Shown here one piece after another: positions 1 through 11,650 of a stretch of DNA of 64,000 nucleotides. Numbering within the stretch: the first letter of the stretch is position 1; every line of letters begins with the position of its first letter. Position numbers and translations under genes: made by a program. The notes under the pieces are model-generated. The model was not told the origin of the DNA. It ran no database searches and worked only from the letters and a program-made list of their open reading frames with translations. This DNA comes from Chondrus crispus. Its lineage: Eukaryota > Rhodophyta > Florideophyceae > Gigartinales > Gigartinaceae. The stretch covers positions 1 to 64,000 of the forward strand of contig NW_005179227.1 of assembly GCF_000350225.1 (NCBI RefSeq), in the 5' to 3' direction.

Positions 1-1312
1 CATGCAGACGGAAGTCATGGAAACATACGCGCCAGTTGTAGACTTCAGTACTGTACGAGTTGCGTTAACGATTGCTGTACAAAGGGGATACGTCATTCAT
101 CAAATGGACGTCAAGACAGCTTTCCTACACGGTGAGATAGATGGAGAGATATACATCACTCCTCCGCGTGGGTCCGAAATACGTGTTCCCGCTGGACACG
201 CTCTGAAACTTCAGAAGGGATTGTATGGTCTCAAGCAGTCCCCAAAGCTGTGGATGAACAAGTGGAAAGAAGTAATGAGGAAGTTACATTTCAAGGGTCT
301 GGCATCGGACCCCTGCGTCTTTCGGAACAAGAACGTTTGGGTGCTCATATACGTCGACGATGTTATCGTCATTGGCGCACGATTGGAAGACGTACTGGAA
401 GCTAAGAGCCATATATCTGGACATTTAGACATGAAAGATATGGGAGAGCTCAGAGACTTTCTCGGCGTACGATTCACACGGGCAAAGGAAGGGGCTTGGT
501 TGTCTCAGAGTCATTACGTCAGCTCTATACTGAAAAGATTCGGAATGGAGTTTTGTAACGAAGTATCTACACCGGCCTGTGTCGATGGACGGGGAAACGA
601 AGAAACTGATGAAGCTGTTGACCAGCGGTACTATCAAGAAATCGTGGGCTCTCTGTTGTTTCTGTCCACGAGGACCCGTCCAGACATAGCAGCTGCAGTA
701 AACCTGCTCACACGTCACTGCAGCCACCCCAGAAAGTCTCACATGATGTCTGCGAAACGTGTACTACGGTACTTGAAAGGGACACGGACTTACGCAATCA
801 GAATATGCAAGGACGAGGGCGGCATGGAAGGGTACTCCGATTCAGACTGGGCGGGCGACACGTCTGATCGCAGGTCCACTTCGGGAATGCTTATAAAGAT
901 CGGACACACTTCTGTGTTTTGGAAATGTCAGAAGCAAAATTGCGTAACTCTCTCCACTACAGAAGCAGAGTATGTGGCATTGACGGAGGCATGCAAAAAC
1001 ATCATTTGGCTCCGCAAGCTTCTGTCTGAATTCAATGTCGACATTGCTGGTCCCACAATCATTTATGAAGATAATCAAGGATCTATTGTTTGGGCAAGTG
1101 AAGGCGTTCGGCATGCCAAACATGTGGCAGTAAGAGTTAACTACGTCAAAGAAAATGTTGAAAACGGAACTGTCAGAATTGTGCACTGCCCCACAGACAA
1201 AATGATAGCAGATGTCATGACCAAGCCATTGGGACGGATCAAGTTCGAGTACATGCGTGATCAGCTTGGCGTGATGTTGTTGAGCGAGCATGAGGGCAAG
1301 AGGGAGAGTTGA
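1..1312 (+). CDS. Ty1/Copia pol, C-terminal part (reverse transcriptase + RNase H), cut by window edge
   Basis: The frame is open from the left edge to a TGA at 1310-1312, 436 codons, so the gag, protease and integrase parts lie outside the window. The order is that of Copia reverse transcriptase followed by RNase H. Visible motifs are QMDVKTAFLHGE, LYGLKQSPKLW, the catalytic LIYVDDVIV box, the GSLLFLSTRTRPDIA region, and RNase H signatures GYSDSDWAGD, STTEAEYVAL, EDNQGS and the terminal TKPLGR. No stop or frameshift interrupts this part, so the copy may be fairly young. Its 5' LTR is outside the window, so age and target duplication cannot be tested. The purine-rich stretch before 1315 could be its polypurine tract. 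Confidence 0.95.
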   Translation, partial: MQTEVMETYAPVVDFSTVRVALTIAVQRGYVIHQMDVKTAFLHGEIDGEIYITPPRGSEIRVPAGHALKLQKGLYGLKQSPKLWMNKWKEVMRKLHFKGLASDPCVFRNKNVWVLIYVDDVIVIGARLEDVLEAKSHISGHLDMKDMGELRDFLGVRFTRAKEGAWLSQSHYVSSILKRFGMEFCNEVSTPACVDGRGNEETDEAVDQRYYQEIVGSLLFLSTRTRPDIAAAVNLLTRHCSHPRKSHMMSAKRVLRYLKGTRTYAIRICKDEGGMEGYSDSDWAGDTSDRRSTSGMLIKIGHTSVFWKCQKQNCVTLSTTEAEYVALTEACKNIIWLRKLLSEFNVDIAGPTIIYEDNQGSIVWASEGVRHAKHVAVRVNYVKENVENGTVRIVHCPTDKMIADVMTKPLGRIKFEYMRDQLGVMLLSEHEGKRES

Positions 1313-4300
1313 GATGTGCCCAGCATGCTTAGGATTACGCAGGTGAAATGCACTAGGACTCTGGATGGAGCAAGGGAATGCTTCAGGACAGAACACTTGA
1401 ATCACGGATAGTTTCGCACTGTAGAAAATCGCCCGATTGGGTAACAATATGTCTAGCGACCATTATGAAGTATCCAGGCCAGTCCCTGCCATTGCAACTG
1501 ACCTGGACGTACTGTGTCGTCAGTTCGCAGGTTTATGACGACGGGATCAGTAGGATAGTATATATGTACTTCTATGCCCTACTCAAAGTAAAGGAGTCAC
1601 CACACTACCTGAAGGTCCAACACCTCTGTTCCTCCTAAGGCCGTTGTTCCCCGTCCTAACAAGTCGTGCTGCGCCAAGTAAATTCAGACCCGTGGAATAT
1701 AATATATTTTGCCAAAGAAATATATATGATAGCATTGTGAAACAGCCGAGGCGTCATTACATAAACCAGTACTTGTACTGCCCTCTTCAGGCACCTTGCG
1801 GACATCTGTACATTCACGATCAAATTGAGAAATGCGATTCACACTTCTCAGGTTGCCTGATTTGAAACCTCGCTGAAGTCCATCATAAAAAACCGAGAAT
1901 GTTATTGATACCATACGGCGAAGAACCATCCATGTACGTCTGTACAGGCAGGTCTAGCAGCCCTTTTTCTAATTACTGGAATATCCAGGCAAGCAAGGAG
2001 TAAGGAATAGGATTTTCCTGCAATTGACGAATATTGCAACCTCCATCATAGGAAACGCTACCGTTGTGCGCTTTCAAGAGGGGCATCGAGGCACTTCTAG
2101 CTCTAATGCTAGAACCTCCTTCGTGACACCGCATAGTATGTATACAGTATTTTCTCTTAAAGTTGACATCTTCCTGTGCTACCGAAGGGTTGTGGCACAG
2201 TTGTATTTAATTTCAAAAACGTACTGTGGTGTTGCTTGCAATCCAGGGCCCTCGACTCCCTCGACAACAAAACTTCTGCACATAGGCCGATGACTTCTTC
2301 CTCCCTTACCTTTTCCCGTGCTGTTCTCTGATCCTTCCCTTTCTTCGCTGTTGGCAACTGTTCTGTCCTACTTATACCTACTTTCCAGCACCGGTCGTCC
2401 TTTGCTTTGACCACGTTCCGTCGACCGCCCTGTCCTCGAGGCCCGCCCATCTGCCCTCCGAGCAGATGCGGGGGGAGGCGTATCTCTGTCTGACCCCGCT
2501 CTCTGCTTCGCCCTCCTGCGCTTATGTGTGCTTCCTCTTCGTGCCAGCGGGATATCTCTCCCAGCTATTTCCCTCTTATCCGGCCTGTCCCGCTTCACAT
2601 GTAGTATGCACTGCCCCAAACGACACTGTCGAGAACCAGCTGTAAAGCAAGAGCTGCGATGACCTACAGTCGTCATGGGATTGGTTGTGATCGGTTGTAC
2701 ACTCGTGCATTCACGAGAGGTCAAGGGTTCTTCATCCTATTCGGCGCGACACACTTTCAACAAGCGCGACACTCCGCGCGCTAGAGGTACTTATGTTATG
2801 CTAGAGAGAGTAGAGAGAGAGGCAGATAAACAGAAGATCAGAAACATCAATAAAGCTGCCATTTGCACTCAAGCTTTGCTCCTTGTTCGCACAAGGAGCC
2901 TGATTGTCTCAACAACAGCGTAGATCTCGTCAGCAACCCTGCACGAGGCAAGCGCTAACGCAAATTACCGACAGCCACCGTTCGCACCCTGCTTTGTGAC
3001 ACGTGGATGTACCAGGATAACGTGTATTTCAGCTCAGTGTGGTTCGCAACTTTTGGCTTTTGAGCAAATACTTCTGAAGTATATCGACAGACAACCATTC
3101 TGCACACTCGAAAACTCCAAAGAGGTGGGCTAATCCCTTTGCATAAATCTTTTTTGCGATGATACAAGTAATCGCACTGTTTGCTTCGTCGCTGGGGTCC
3201 GGGTTTGGGAACTCCTGAACCCGATCTGGGTGGGATCGGGTGCTCAACATTTCGCGACGGTTATCCGTCGACAGTCACACCACGGGAAGGCGTTGAGCTA
3301 TCGTGACCGCACTGTTTGTGTTGATGGAACGATGCCTCTCTTTCCTCCCTGGCTCTCCTGTCCTACATTAAGACTAGCGGCCTCACGCCGTCGTCCGTCA
3401 GTCACTGTGTGTATGTGTTAGGCTAAGTGTGTACGGTGTGTACGCGTTTGATTATCTGTTCAAGCTTGACATTATGTCATTCGTCAACGCGTACCACCGC
3501 AGTCAGTCTTGTACAGGTGTCAACGGTGGACGGTGTCTCGGTTGCTGTTGTGCTCTGGCATCCCTCGATCTCCGCTGTCGCGACTCCTTGACACTGGCGA
3601 TATATGCTACGTACACCGTCAACCGTGTTGGAAAGAGTCCAACAAAAAAGGAGCTCAATAAACTACAAACTCATAGTGGTGCAAAACAGTATCTCTACCC
3701 GACATACGATTCTGTCTGAACGGGTAAGCAGGTCAGGATATTTTTTCTGTGAGACTAATTCGGGGTCTTTGCCAAAGGGAGATCGAGTAATTTGCTAATA
3801 GGATATGTGTAGGGGCTCAACGCTGAGCTATATTTGTATTTGCATTGCTCGAAAGCTAGAGAGAAAAACGTACCGTGTAAAATGTACTTACATAATTGAA
3901 GGACACTAGTTGAATCAACAGCACAACAAAAATCTCTGGGAGGAAGAACCCTTTTATTGCACGTTGTGGAAAAATGCAGAGATGAGAGATGGGCCTCATC
4001 GACGTTTATTGTCGTGAGAGTCTTAAGTACAGAAGTAAAGAAAAGTGGATATCTAAACAACAATGGGAAGCAAGCATGGTCTGGACAATCTGAAGAGGCG
4101 GGGGCCCTGTAGAGCGCGTGGCGGCTCTGCAACTGCAGGGCTTTGGTGCAGTGACTCAGCATGAAATCCCTTAAGAGCACAGTGACCAGCCACGCAATAT
4201 TGCGGGGCGCAATACCTTGCAAACGCCATAGACGGAAATCGCGCCCCTGTCCTCGAACCCTAGAACCTACTGCGTCCGAGTCTGCGGCGTGTAGATTCTT

Positions 4301-7300
4301 TGTCGACGAATACCCTGCGCGCCATGCATGAAATCATTAGCAACTACTCTGTGCTGAAATGTCGCTTTAGTAGCATAACCCGTGACCGCTCTAACGTTCT
4401 CTATGGCAATTTGTGAAGGTTTTGCCTTCGAACGTTTTGAAGACTAGCTACATGTATGTATCTAGTGTTGGACCCTTTACACAATTTGTTCTTGGTTGGC
4501 GAGATTTTGCCATGCCGGGCGACGCCTCGCCATATCTCGGCTAAGTTTCGCCCTTTCTTGTAGCTACGCGCTACTATTTACGCCCATTGAGAAGAGCATA
4601 CTTCTCTACCTCCCATCATTCTACAACACGTTGAGACAAATGGGTGCCACCTGAGAATCTTTTAAGTGTGAGAAACCAATAATGCAATGTATGAGGCCTC
4701 TGCAGTATCTAGTCCAGAATAGTAATGCCCAGTGTACAGTATCCTACTTTTCACAATACTGTAGCAAGGACGATTCCCTCATGTGATCTTTACATAGCTC
4801 TAAGGTGGCTAACTGTTGAGGATACACCTGTACACCTCAACTCTTCCTCCCTGGTTCTACGAAGGGAAGACGTAACACGTTATCACTGTACTGTGTTGAC
4901 AGCGAAGATAGAGTGGATTCGGTATAATCGGACCCGTAGTCAATGGCCCTATCTAATAAGTTACAGTGTTGATTCCCTCAATTCAGCAGAATTGAGGCCG
5001 ACTACGTCACAAAATCTGGAACGCACTGAGATGGTATCTGCAGATACAAAGTAGTATAAATTAGGTCTCGTGCAGCAACTCTAAGGAATAAACACACACA
5101 ACTTCAACACTAACTAAGGTCTCGTACGTTTGCGTGGCTTGAATACTAGTGTAAATGAAGCGACATCAGATCGCACTTAGGGTGAACTGAATATATCAAC
5201 AAGAACAAGCGAAAATGCTTCACCGCTCCTTTCGTCGTCGGTTACTGTCGCTCTCCCTTCTCACGAGAAATCTCTATACGAAAGTAAAACGATATTAAGT
5301 ATCAATGAAGTGCTTGGACTTGCTGAAGACTGGTGAACTCCCACCCGTTTATGTGATAATGCTGAATTAAGTGTACCTATCTCCTGCACCACCCTCCTCC
5401 GTCCCACCCTGCCCTTATTCAGCTGAACCTATAAACGCTACCGACTCCAAATGAAATCGGGCCCGACCGGCGTTACATTCACAGCAATCTAACTGACACC
5501 GCCTTGCCCATGGGCTTAAAATCGTGCAGTACGCATGCCTTTATAAGTCTGAGTTTCCTGTTTTGTCCTCCCGCAGGTTAATTCATACAAGGGAGTAGCA
5601 TCAGCAGTTGTAGCTTGCACACAGCCTCTAAAGTCAGATGCTTCCGATTATACCGAAATTTATCGTATCTAACTGTTTAAGCGTAATGCAGAAGCAATGA
5701 CGGAGAAGGTTTCTGATAGAAGTGTAGTTGTTTCATCTTGCATATATCCCATGTCTCATTGCTGATGAGATGCGTCCCTAGCGTTAGTGTCAAGTGATGC
5801 TCCTTGTTGGCCTGTCCGGTCTGGTCGGCTCGAGCCTTTTCCGTGCTCAAGGGTTTTCCAAGGCACTCTCCCCTTGCAAGTGGGCGACGAGAACCTTTTT
5901 AACCCCGTGCAGGTAGCAGTCTCAATTCTCACCGAGCCGCGCCACGTTTCATGTACAGCTTTTGGTAATTAAAAGGCACTCTATTTTCCCTGTTCTTCCA
6001 CAACACCACCTTAGTTCTATACGAGGACCATGGACCGAACCTCCAGTAGTCCTGCTATGTCTATTGGAAGCAACACCAGACCTCCCCTCATAATCAAAAA
6101 GTTGCAGTGAGATTTGAAATGTTGAGTAATAACAGGGGCATGCCTCGTAAAATGCAAAGAGTGTACATTAGCGGGATTCATGGCAGCCAGAAAAAGATCT
6201 CGCGAGATTTTAGATTGCGCCCTTGCATACTGACATTCTGGAACAGGATTTACGCCAGGTTAGGTTTCTGTCTCTCCAGGCGATGTCACTATCAGAAATG
6301 TCGAAAGCATGAATGGCACCCATGAGGTATTTTATATATTTTCGAGCAATTCTGACGCTGAATGGTTCCTTCCGTTTTTGTACTGTTGTCTCTTTGAATC
6401 TATATGGCAGGCATGGTCATGAATTTGTGGTATTGTGGAGCTGTAACTGCGCACAAATGCATAAGTTAGCTCTCGCCAAAGCGTGAGCGGGAAAATCTCG
6501 AGATCTGACATATAAAACGATACATCCATACATGAGCCCCACTCCGCAGCAAGCACTCCAGAGTGACGTGATCCTTTCATGGTGCCATCGATTCCCTTGT
6601 GCGGACATGGGGTATGTACTGTTCTGTCTGCAACGGGGATGTACAGCATCTATCATAAAAAGACTCGCAGCGGGTGACTTCAGCGCGGTTTGGAGGGAGC
6701 TGCGAATTCTATTTTGCAAACCCCAGTACGACTGACCATGTGGGTACAGACGTAGCAACATGTACAGTACAGTAGTCCTGCAAACGTTTTCCAAACCCCT
6801 AGTGGCTACCTGGCCAAGCCCTATCATAACATAAAAATCTGCGAAATGTTTTCTTTTCAACTTTGATGTCCACGGTTTCTATCTTTCTTCTCATACTTGT
6901 TTTATAATTTTTCTGAAGTTAGAACCGAATAGAAACTATTCTACGGAAAGTTTCCATGTCACTGGTATAAAATTAGCTTAAAGAAAAATGCCTACCGTTA
7001 CTGACTTTTTCTTTTGAACACCTTTAGTGCGCGTCAACGAGTTGGTTTCCGCTAGAATTGATGAGAGAATGCCCTACATGCGGTGATAGACTTGTAGTTG
7101 CAAAAAACAGAATTTAAATCGTGCTTTGCGTTGTCCAGAAAAAAAACTTTTGTCCTCATATGAGGACCAACAGTCCAATAGACACTAGTTGTATGCTCTG
7201 AAGAAGATAGTATTTCACCCTGCCGTCCGCAAAAAAGGGATCGGAAAGTGTCGAGATTATCAAGGCGACGACGCAGCTCATTGAGATTACATGGACGCAG

Positions 7301-8274
7301 CTCATTGAGATTACATGGCCACAGAATGCACGAAGCTCATTGGCTACCAGTGAAATAACAGCCAAAATTATTAGAATTTGTATCCAGCTCGTTGGCGATT
7401 AGCGCCGACGAGCTTGGGTGGTCCGCTACATATATCTGTTGCGCCTCCCCTTCGCGGGGGTGAAGAAGGAGGCAAGTGGGATCAGAATTAAAGCGAATTA
7501 TCGTGCAACTCATTGCTAAGGTAGCGACCCTAGCCTCCCCTCCATCGCAACAACGTATACCGTGCCCGGTCCCATCGTTGATTGTACAGCGACGCACACG
7601 GTGGCGGGCAAAGATAGTATCCTTCGACAGAAAGGCAACCAACGCAGTGATACAGTGTAATCTGGAATTTGAGGAATTTGTAATCTGCCTCTCCGAACTG
7701 CTTGGAAGATTGCGTAAACCAGAGCTTATTTCTTTCCAAGGCTTAGTCCCTAACCTTACATCCTTCCGCGGTAGAAGTCTGTCAAGTGTACAGGTATCAG
7801 GAGTAGCACAAAAATTCACTCTGCGCGGCAAAATGATCTACAGTATAGTACATGGACAAGGGTGCTCCAGGTTTTCTCCGAGAAAAATACAGCAACGCAT
7901 TTAGTTCAAACACTAAAAGTATTCATGTGGTTGCTGTTTGACGCCGCAGAGATACAGTAGCGGAACTTTGACATTTATCTGACATCTAACAGACAACAGT
8001 ATCGAAATTCATAGAATGCAGATTGAGATTATAGGTTGTGTATTCCTTGTGATACAGGAGTACCATCGACCTCTTGAGAAACGGTAAAGATGCCACTTCA
8101 AGAGGCTTTTTGATGTGACCAAGAAAGCAAGGACATATCTCCTACGCAGTATGGGCGTAAGCTTCTCGTGAAGAATCAGGGCCAAGGCCGTAGGCTGCAA
8201 TAGACGGGTAGCGTTTGCCAAAGAAGTGCGTCATTAGGATAGCGCAAATACAAGCCATATAAGAACGGCAACTG
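1313..8274. other. Long stretch without a supportable gene
   Basis: Open frames here are short, mutually overlapping on both strands and match no family I recognise. The stretch must begin with the Copia 3' LTR. A TGTGCC at 1315 has a GGCACA partner at 2194-2199, a possible but unproven LTR span. AATAAA motifs at about 2849 and 3658 look like polyadenylation signals, possibly from LTRs. A 24-bp unit is repeated exactly in tandem at 7271-7294 and 7295-7318. I see nothing else. Confidence 0.5.
7271..7318. repeat. Two-copy 24-bp tandem repeat
   Basis: Two adjacent identical 24-mers start ACGCAGCTCATT and end TTACATGG. A weaker partial third copy follows at about 7328 (CGAAGCTCATTGG). No function is implied. 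Confidence 0.8.
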
Positions 8275-8283
8275 TATAAATAG
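8275..8283 (+). promoter_or_regulatory. TATA box of the first cysteine-rich gene
   Basis: TATAAATAG lies 131 bases upstream of the ATG at 8406. The two paralogues at 11651 and 31626 have a TATATA at almost the same distance (122 bases), which supports a shared core-promoter layout with a 5' leader of about 90-100 bases. Confidence 0.65.
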
Positions 8284-8405
8284 TGGCACACACGAGGAAA
8301 ACGGAAAACTCGGCCATCTTTTCGCAGCGATTCGAACTCAGCCATCATCGAACTTCCTTGCTCTCATCAGTTCATGCTTTGAGGTACACAAATCAACAGA
8401 AAAAC

Positions 8406-8771
8406 ATGGCACTCTCTCACCTCTTCATCATTGTTCTTTTCTTCTTCCTGACTTCTCCGGCATCTGCAAATGGAGGCTCTCCGTGTGGCTCGCGTTGCAT
8501 ATTGGACCCTAAGCTTGGCAAGTGGGTATGCACAAAAGTGGTCTGCCCGCAGTGCACCATTTGCGTCAACCGTGAGAAATGCAGGCTTCGCCTTCTAGGC
8601 TTCAGGTGTTGCGGAACGGTCGGACGCTGCTACCCTTGCCCTGGTTGCGACTGTAAACGTGTGAATAAGAGAATGACGACGCAAATGCTTTCCGGAGGAA
8701 CTGAATGTGAAGACTGCAGTCTTCCTACGGTAGATGCATCTACCTGTGAAGGCTGTACCACTCCTGTCTAA
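8406..8771 (+). CDS. Secreted cysteine-rich protein, paralogue 1
   Basis: The product has 121 residues. An in-frame Met lies upstream at 8283, but 8406 is preferred because it places a hydrophobic signal peptide (MALSHLFIIVLFFFLTSPASA) at the N-terminus and leaves a normal TATA-to-ATG distance. The mature part holds 17 cysteines. Thirteen of them are shared in order and spacing with the proteins at 11651 and 31626: CGSRC, GKWxC, CPxCxxC, a CC pair and CPGCxC. This copy adds a C-terminal extension with two CxxC pairs (CEDC, CEGC). The pattern predicts a small, disulphide-rich extracellular protein. I do not recognise the family, so defence, cell-wall or signalling roles are only possibilities. 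It is intronless as read and has an AATAAA downstream. Confidence 0.85.
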   Translation: MALSHLFIIVLFFFLTSPASANGGSPCGSRCILDPKLGKWVCTKVVCPQCTICVNREKCRLRLLGFRCCGTVGRCYPCPGCDCKRVNKRMTTQMLSGGTECEDCSLPTVDASTCEGCTTPV

Positions 8772-8996
8772 GACCGGGATGCGTTTTCTGTTCCGGTCGG
8801 TCAGAAGAAAGGGAAAGAAACACAAAAAATGGAATAGAACTCGTTCAAATGAGACATGTGGGGTATCGTGCTATGGATGACATGTAGTGAGTATTCTTTG
8901 AATAGGAAATTGGGCGCTTCCAATTTGTGATACATGAACCTCTCTCTGTGAGCCAAATCATTCGGAAGGGCATCTTGCCCACTTGTTTACAGAGTG

Positions 8997-9002
8997 AATA
9001 AA
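8997..9002 (+). terminator. Polyadenylation signal AATAAA
   Basis: A canonical AATAAA lies 226 bases after the stop of the cysteine-rich gene. It is the first such motif downstream in that orientation. Confidence 0.5.
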
Positions 9003-10303
9003 GGTATGGCAAGTGACACAATCCGAGCTGAATAGAATGTTGTAAAGGAAGTGCTTGACATTGAATGCACGAGATGCTTACATTTTAGCACGCTGAAAGA
9101 AGTTCTTACTCTCCGGTGCCATCACCGTCTTCTTCTCTTTGTAGGGTTACGTTAGTAGTTAATTTACGTATTCCATTCTGGGAGGACGAGAGGAACAAAT
9201 AACTCTGAGTAAGGCCCTTGCACAAAACAAAGATGGGAAGGTTCTGGATATGCATGATCGTGAGATGAGGTGTAAGGTCTATTCAGTGAAGAAGGAACTT
9301 GTTGAAGCACAGGGTTTAAAATTGTGCGGTTAGCACAATGATACGTGATCCACCTGTACAGAAGCACTTCTTCGACACTATGTTGGGTCAGCGGAGTGAT
9401 TGCAATAGGCCGCCTTGGAGAAAGGTTCCTATTGAACTCATGAAGCGTACTTGAAACTGTGGCATAAGAAGCCCCTTCCCAAGACAGTTTGTGGCACATA
9501 CGCACAGGCATCGTTCACCATCTATGAACTTGTTTGTGAAAGTTCTGAGGACTTCATTGGAAAGGTGAAAGAGCGAACAATCACCCAGTACGCAAGCGTA
9601 CCATGCATGTGTTTGTGCATTACAGCATCCTCTTAATAATTTCTGTAAACTGCGGTGAAATAAGTTGAAGTTGAAAGACGTCGCCGGAGAGACGTCGCCT
9701 GAGAGGGATAAGAGAAGGGTGGGTGGACACAGAAAGGATTTAGATTTATTGCATCCGGTGAATGGTGAGAGGAAGATATTGATGCCAACCAATATTTTTC
9801 GTATCTCCAGGCGTGTGCATGACAGTTTGTTGCCGCTGTGCATCCAAACAAGCGATTACGCTGTTATTTAGAATATTATTATACAACACAGTGCTACAAT
9901 GAAAACGTCCCCCTAGGAACAAACTTACCGCATGGACATCTATTTTTCACAAACACACTGCGACAACCCCATGCCCAAAGGAAGTCCATTTCTGATTGTT
10001 TTGTATCTGCTGTAGCACGACCTCCACCAGTAGTGGATAGTTAACTGAGGTACGCCGTACCGGCCTTGTCATTGGCAACTGGGTTTTTTTTTTTTGGTAC
10101 ATGCGCGACGCGGATTGGTTTCTGCACCAAAACCAAATTCGCAAAAACTTGTTTTGTTCATGAGACCTCTCGGCGTATCAGCCCTCTTCGTTGTTTCTGG
10201 CCCATTGAGAAGGCCGTAAATGGAACAACCCTCACAAAGCTTACCGAGTTAGCAGCCCTCGCACGCACTAAGCTGCGACGGCACATTGTTACGGATGACA
10301 ACG

Positions 10304-10364
10304 TGTCGCATCCAAGACACCTGCCTCAACAGTCACTGTTGAGGCAGGCGTCTTGGATGCGGCA
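10304..10364. repeat. Near-perfect 61-bp palindrome (hairpin)
   Basis: The two 30-base arms (10304-10333 and 10335-10364) are reverse complements with two mismatches around a single central base at 10334. The core reads CCTGCCTCAACAGT, C, ACTGTTGAGGCAGG. It could extrude as a cruciform, fold as an RNA hairpin, or mark the join of two inverted copies of something. No target duplication or terminal motif shows which. Confidence 0.9.
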
Positions 10365-10880
10365 TGGTTTCAAGTAAAGGGGGGTGCTGGAAAGTTGTCG
10401 GACAGTGACAAAAAAATCGGACATGCAAAATATTTTGAAAAACATCTCCGGCACGGGCCAAGGTGCACCACCGCGCGTAACGGCGCCAGACAGTGCGCCG
10501 TTTCTCAGAACGACGTGGTTGAAATTAAAGAAAAAATATCTCAATCGATTGCTCACAGCTTTCTACGTATACGTTCGGTAGGTAAGAGTGTAACAACACA
10601 AAAATACAAAACAGGCGGACTTTTCTATTTTTTTTGAATTTGCTTGGATGTCCGATCTTAGTGCTCGGTTAAGGTGCAAAAGTGTCCGCGCGCTTTGAGC
10701 CTCAGGGCCGTTCCTAACTCAATCTCACTCCTCTTCTGTGTCCGTGGTTGTTTTCGCCAAGTCCCAGTGGACGACAGGCTGAGAGTGTCCCCGTCGCAAA
10801 ACATAAAAAATGGTGATTGCTTGACAATTACAAGTACTTTTTCCTTTGAATATTGAGGTTTTTGTCCGACTTCTCCAGCA

Positions 10881-10898
10881 CCCCCCCCCCCCCCCCCT
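10881..10898. repeat. Poly-C run of 18
   Basis: An uninterrupted C18 lies about 110 bases left of duplicated segment copy A. Copy B contains a G run (30960-30978) inside its extra block. The exact lengths may be affected by sequencing of homopolymers. Confidence 0.85.
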
Positions 10899-11042
10899 TT
10901 ACTGTACCTGATTGTTACCTGCTTCAATCTTTGTCGAGCTGCGCTCCTTCGTACAGTACAGCATTTCCCGGTACCCAAAGGGTACAGTACCCAAGGGGAC
11001 TACGAGTTTGCAACACATTAAACGACCTTCGGGGAATAAGAA

Positions 11043-11207
11043 ATGGATTCCCGATTGGAGAAGAAGAGGCCGTTTGTCTGCAATGTTTGTCCCTCAACTT
11101 TCGGGCGGAGGTCAGACCTCAAACGTCACACACTCTCACTACATCCTCGCCCTAAAGTCCCTTCAAAGAAGAACTCTGGACCCTCTTCCGAAGCAGACAC
11201 TACTTGA
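11043..11207 (+). CDS. Small single C2H2 zinc-finger ORF (copy A)
   Basis: 54 codons from ATG to TGA. After a basic start (MDSRLEKKRPF) there is one finger of the form C-x2-C-x12-H-x4-H (CNVCPSTF ... RSDLKRHTLSLH), followed by a Ser-rich tail. Copy B at 30332 differs by a few residues but keeps all four zinc ligands and the length. It may be a tiny protein or one exon of a longer zinc-finger gene. One finger alone rarely binds DNA strongly. Expression is untested. Confidence 0.5.
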   Translation: MDSRLEKKRPFVCNVCPSTFGRRSDLKRHTLSLHPRPKVPSKKNSGPSSEADTT

Positions 11208-11650
11208 GTTGACTTTTCATAGTCGACTGAACGTGCTTCTTGCATTTCCTCACACTCCTTTTCACTCTTAACCCTTGATAGGCATGCCATGAGCACACCC
11301 ATTTCAAAAGGTATGGGAACGTAAACGTCATTGTAAAGCCGAGTCAAGCTTGCTGTCTCTATGCGTTTTGATCAATATCAGTTCAGCTGTTCCGCACTCC
11401 TTCCTTCAATCCAGCATGTGAAGGTTCCCATAGCATTGCATAATCATCGCTGCATGCTATGGGTTCTTTTTTTGACCACAATCAGACTAGCAATGGAGAC
11501 TACATTTTTATTTCGATACACTATCACAAGGGAAAGCTACTCCATCAACTGCATTGCAATACCTTACCTGCCTCGGCCTCTAGGTCCGAGAAGACAGACT
11601 CCATACAGTCGCTAATGTAAACCCTATCCAACCCACATCCTCAATTACGA

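Larger units (their letters stand above)
9003..11009. other. Intergenic stretch with a strong hairpin and a homopolymer
   Basis: No supportable gene. Open frames on both strands are short and unrecognised. It contains the near-perfect inverted repeat at 10304-10364 and a run of 18 C at 10881-10898, just before the duplicated segment begins. Confidence 0.5.

Noticed and set aside
842..1447. 201-codon minus-strand frame over the Copia pol
   Set aside because: Shadow of a confirmed reverse transcriptase/RNase H frame.
1315..2199. Copia 3' LTR bounded by TGTGCC...GGCACA
   Set aside because: A six-base inverted pair at this distance is expected by chance fairly often, and the 5' LTR needed for proof is outside the window. 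Mentioned only as a possibility.
2640..2916. Solo LTR (TGTAAAG...CAACA)
   Set aside because: The sequence has an LTR-like AATAAA end, but the flanks show no target duplication and there is no second copy in the window.
3755..4222. 155-codon minus-strand frame in the left intergenic region
   Set aside because: No motif, no conserved relative in the window, and low-complexity composition. Not supportable.
7337..7904. Opposed 142- and 164-codon frames on both strands
   Set aside because: They overlap each other and neither has a recognisable domain. Neither can be preferred.
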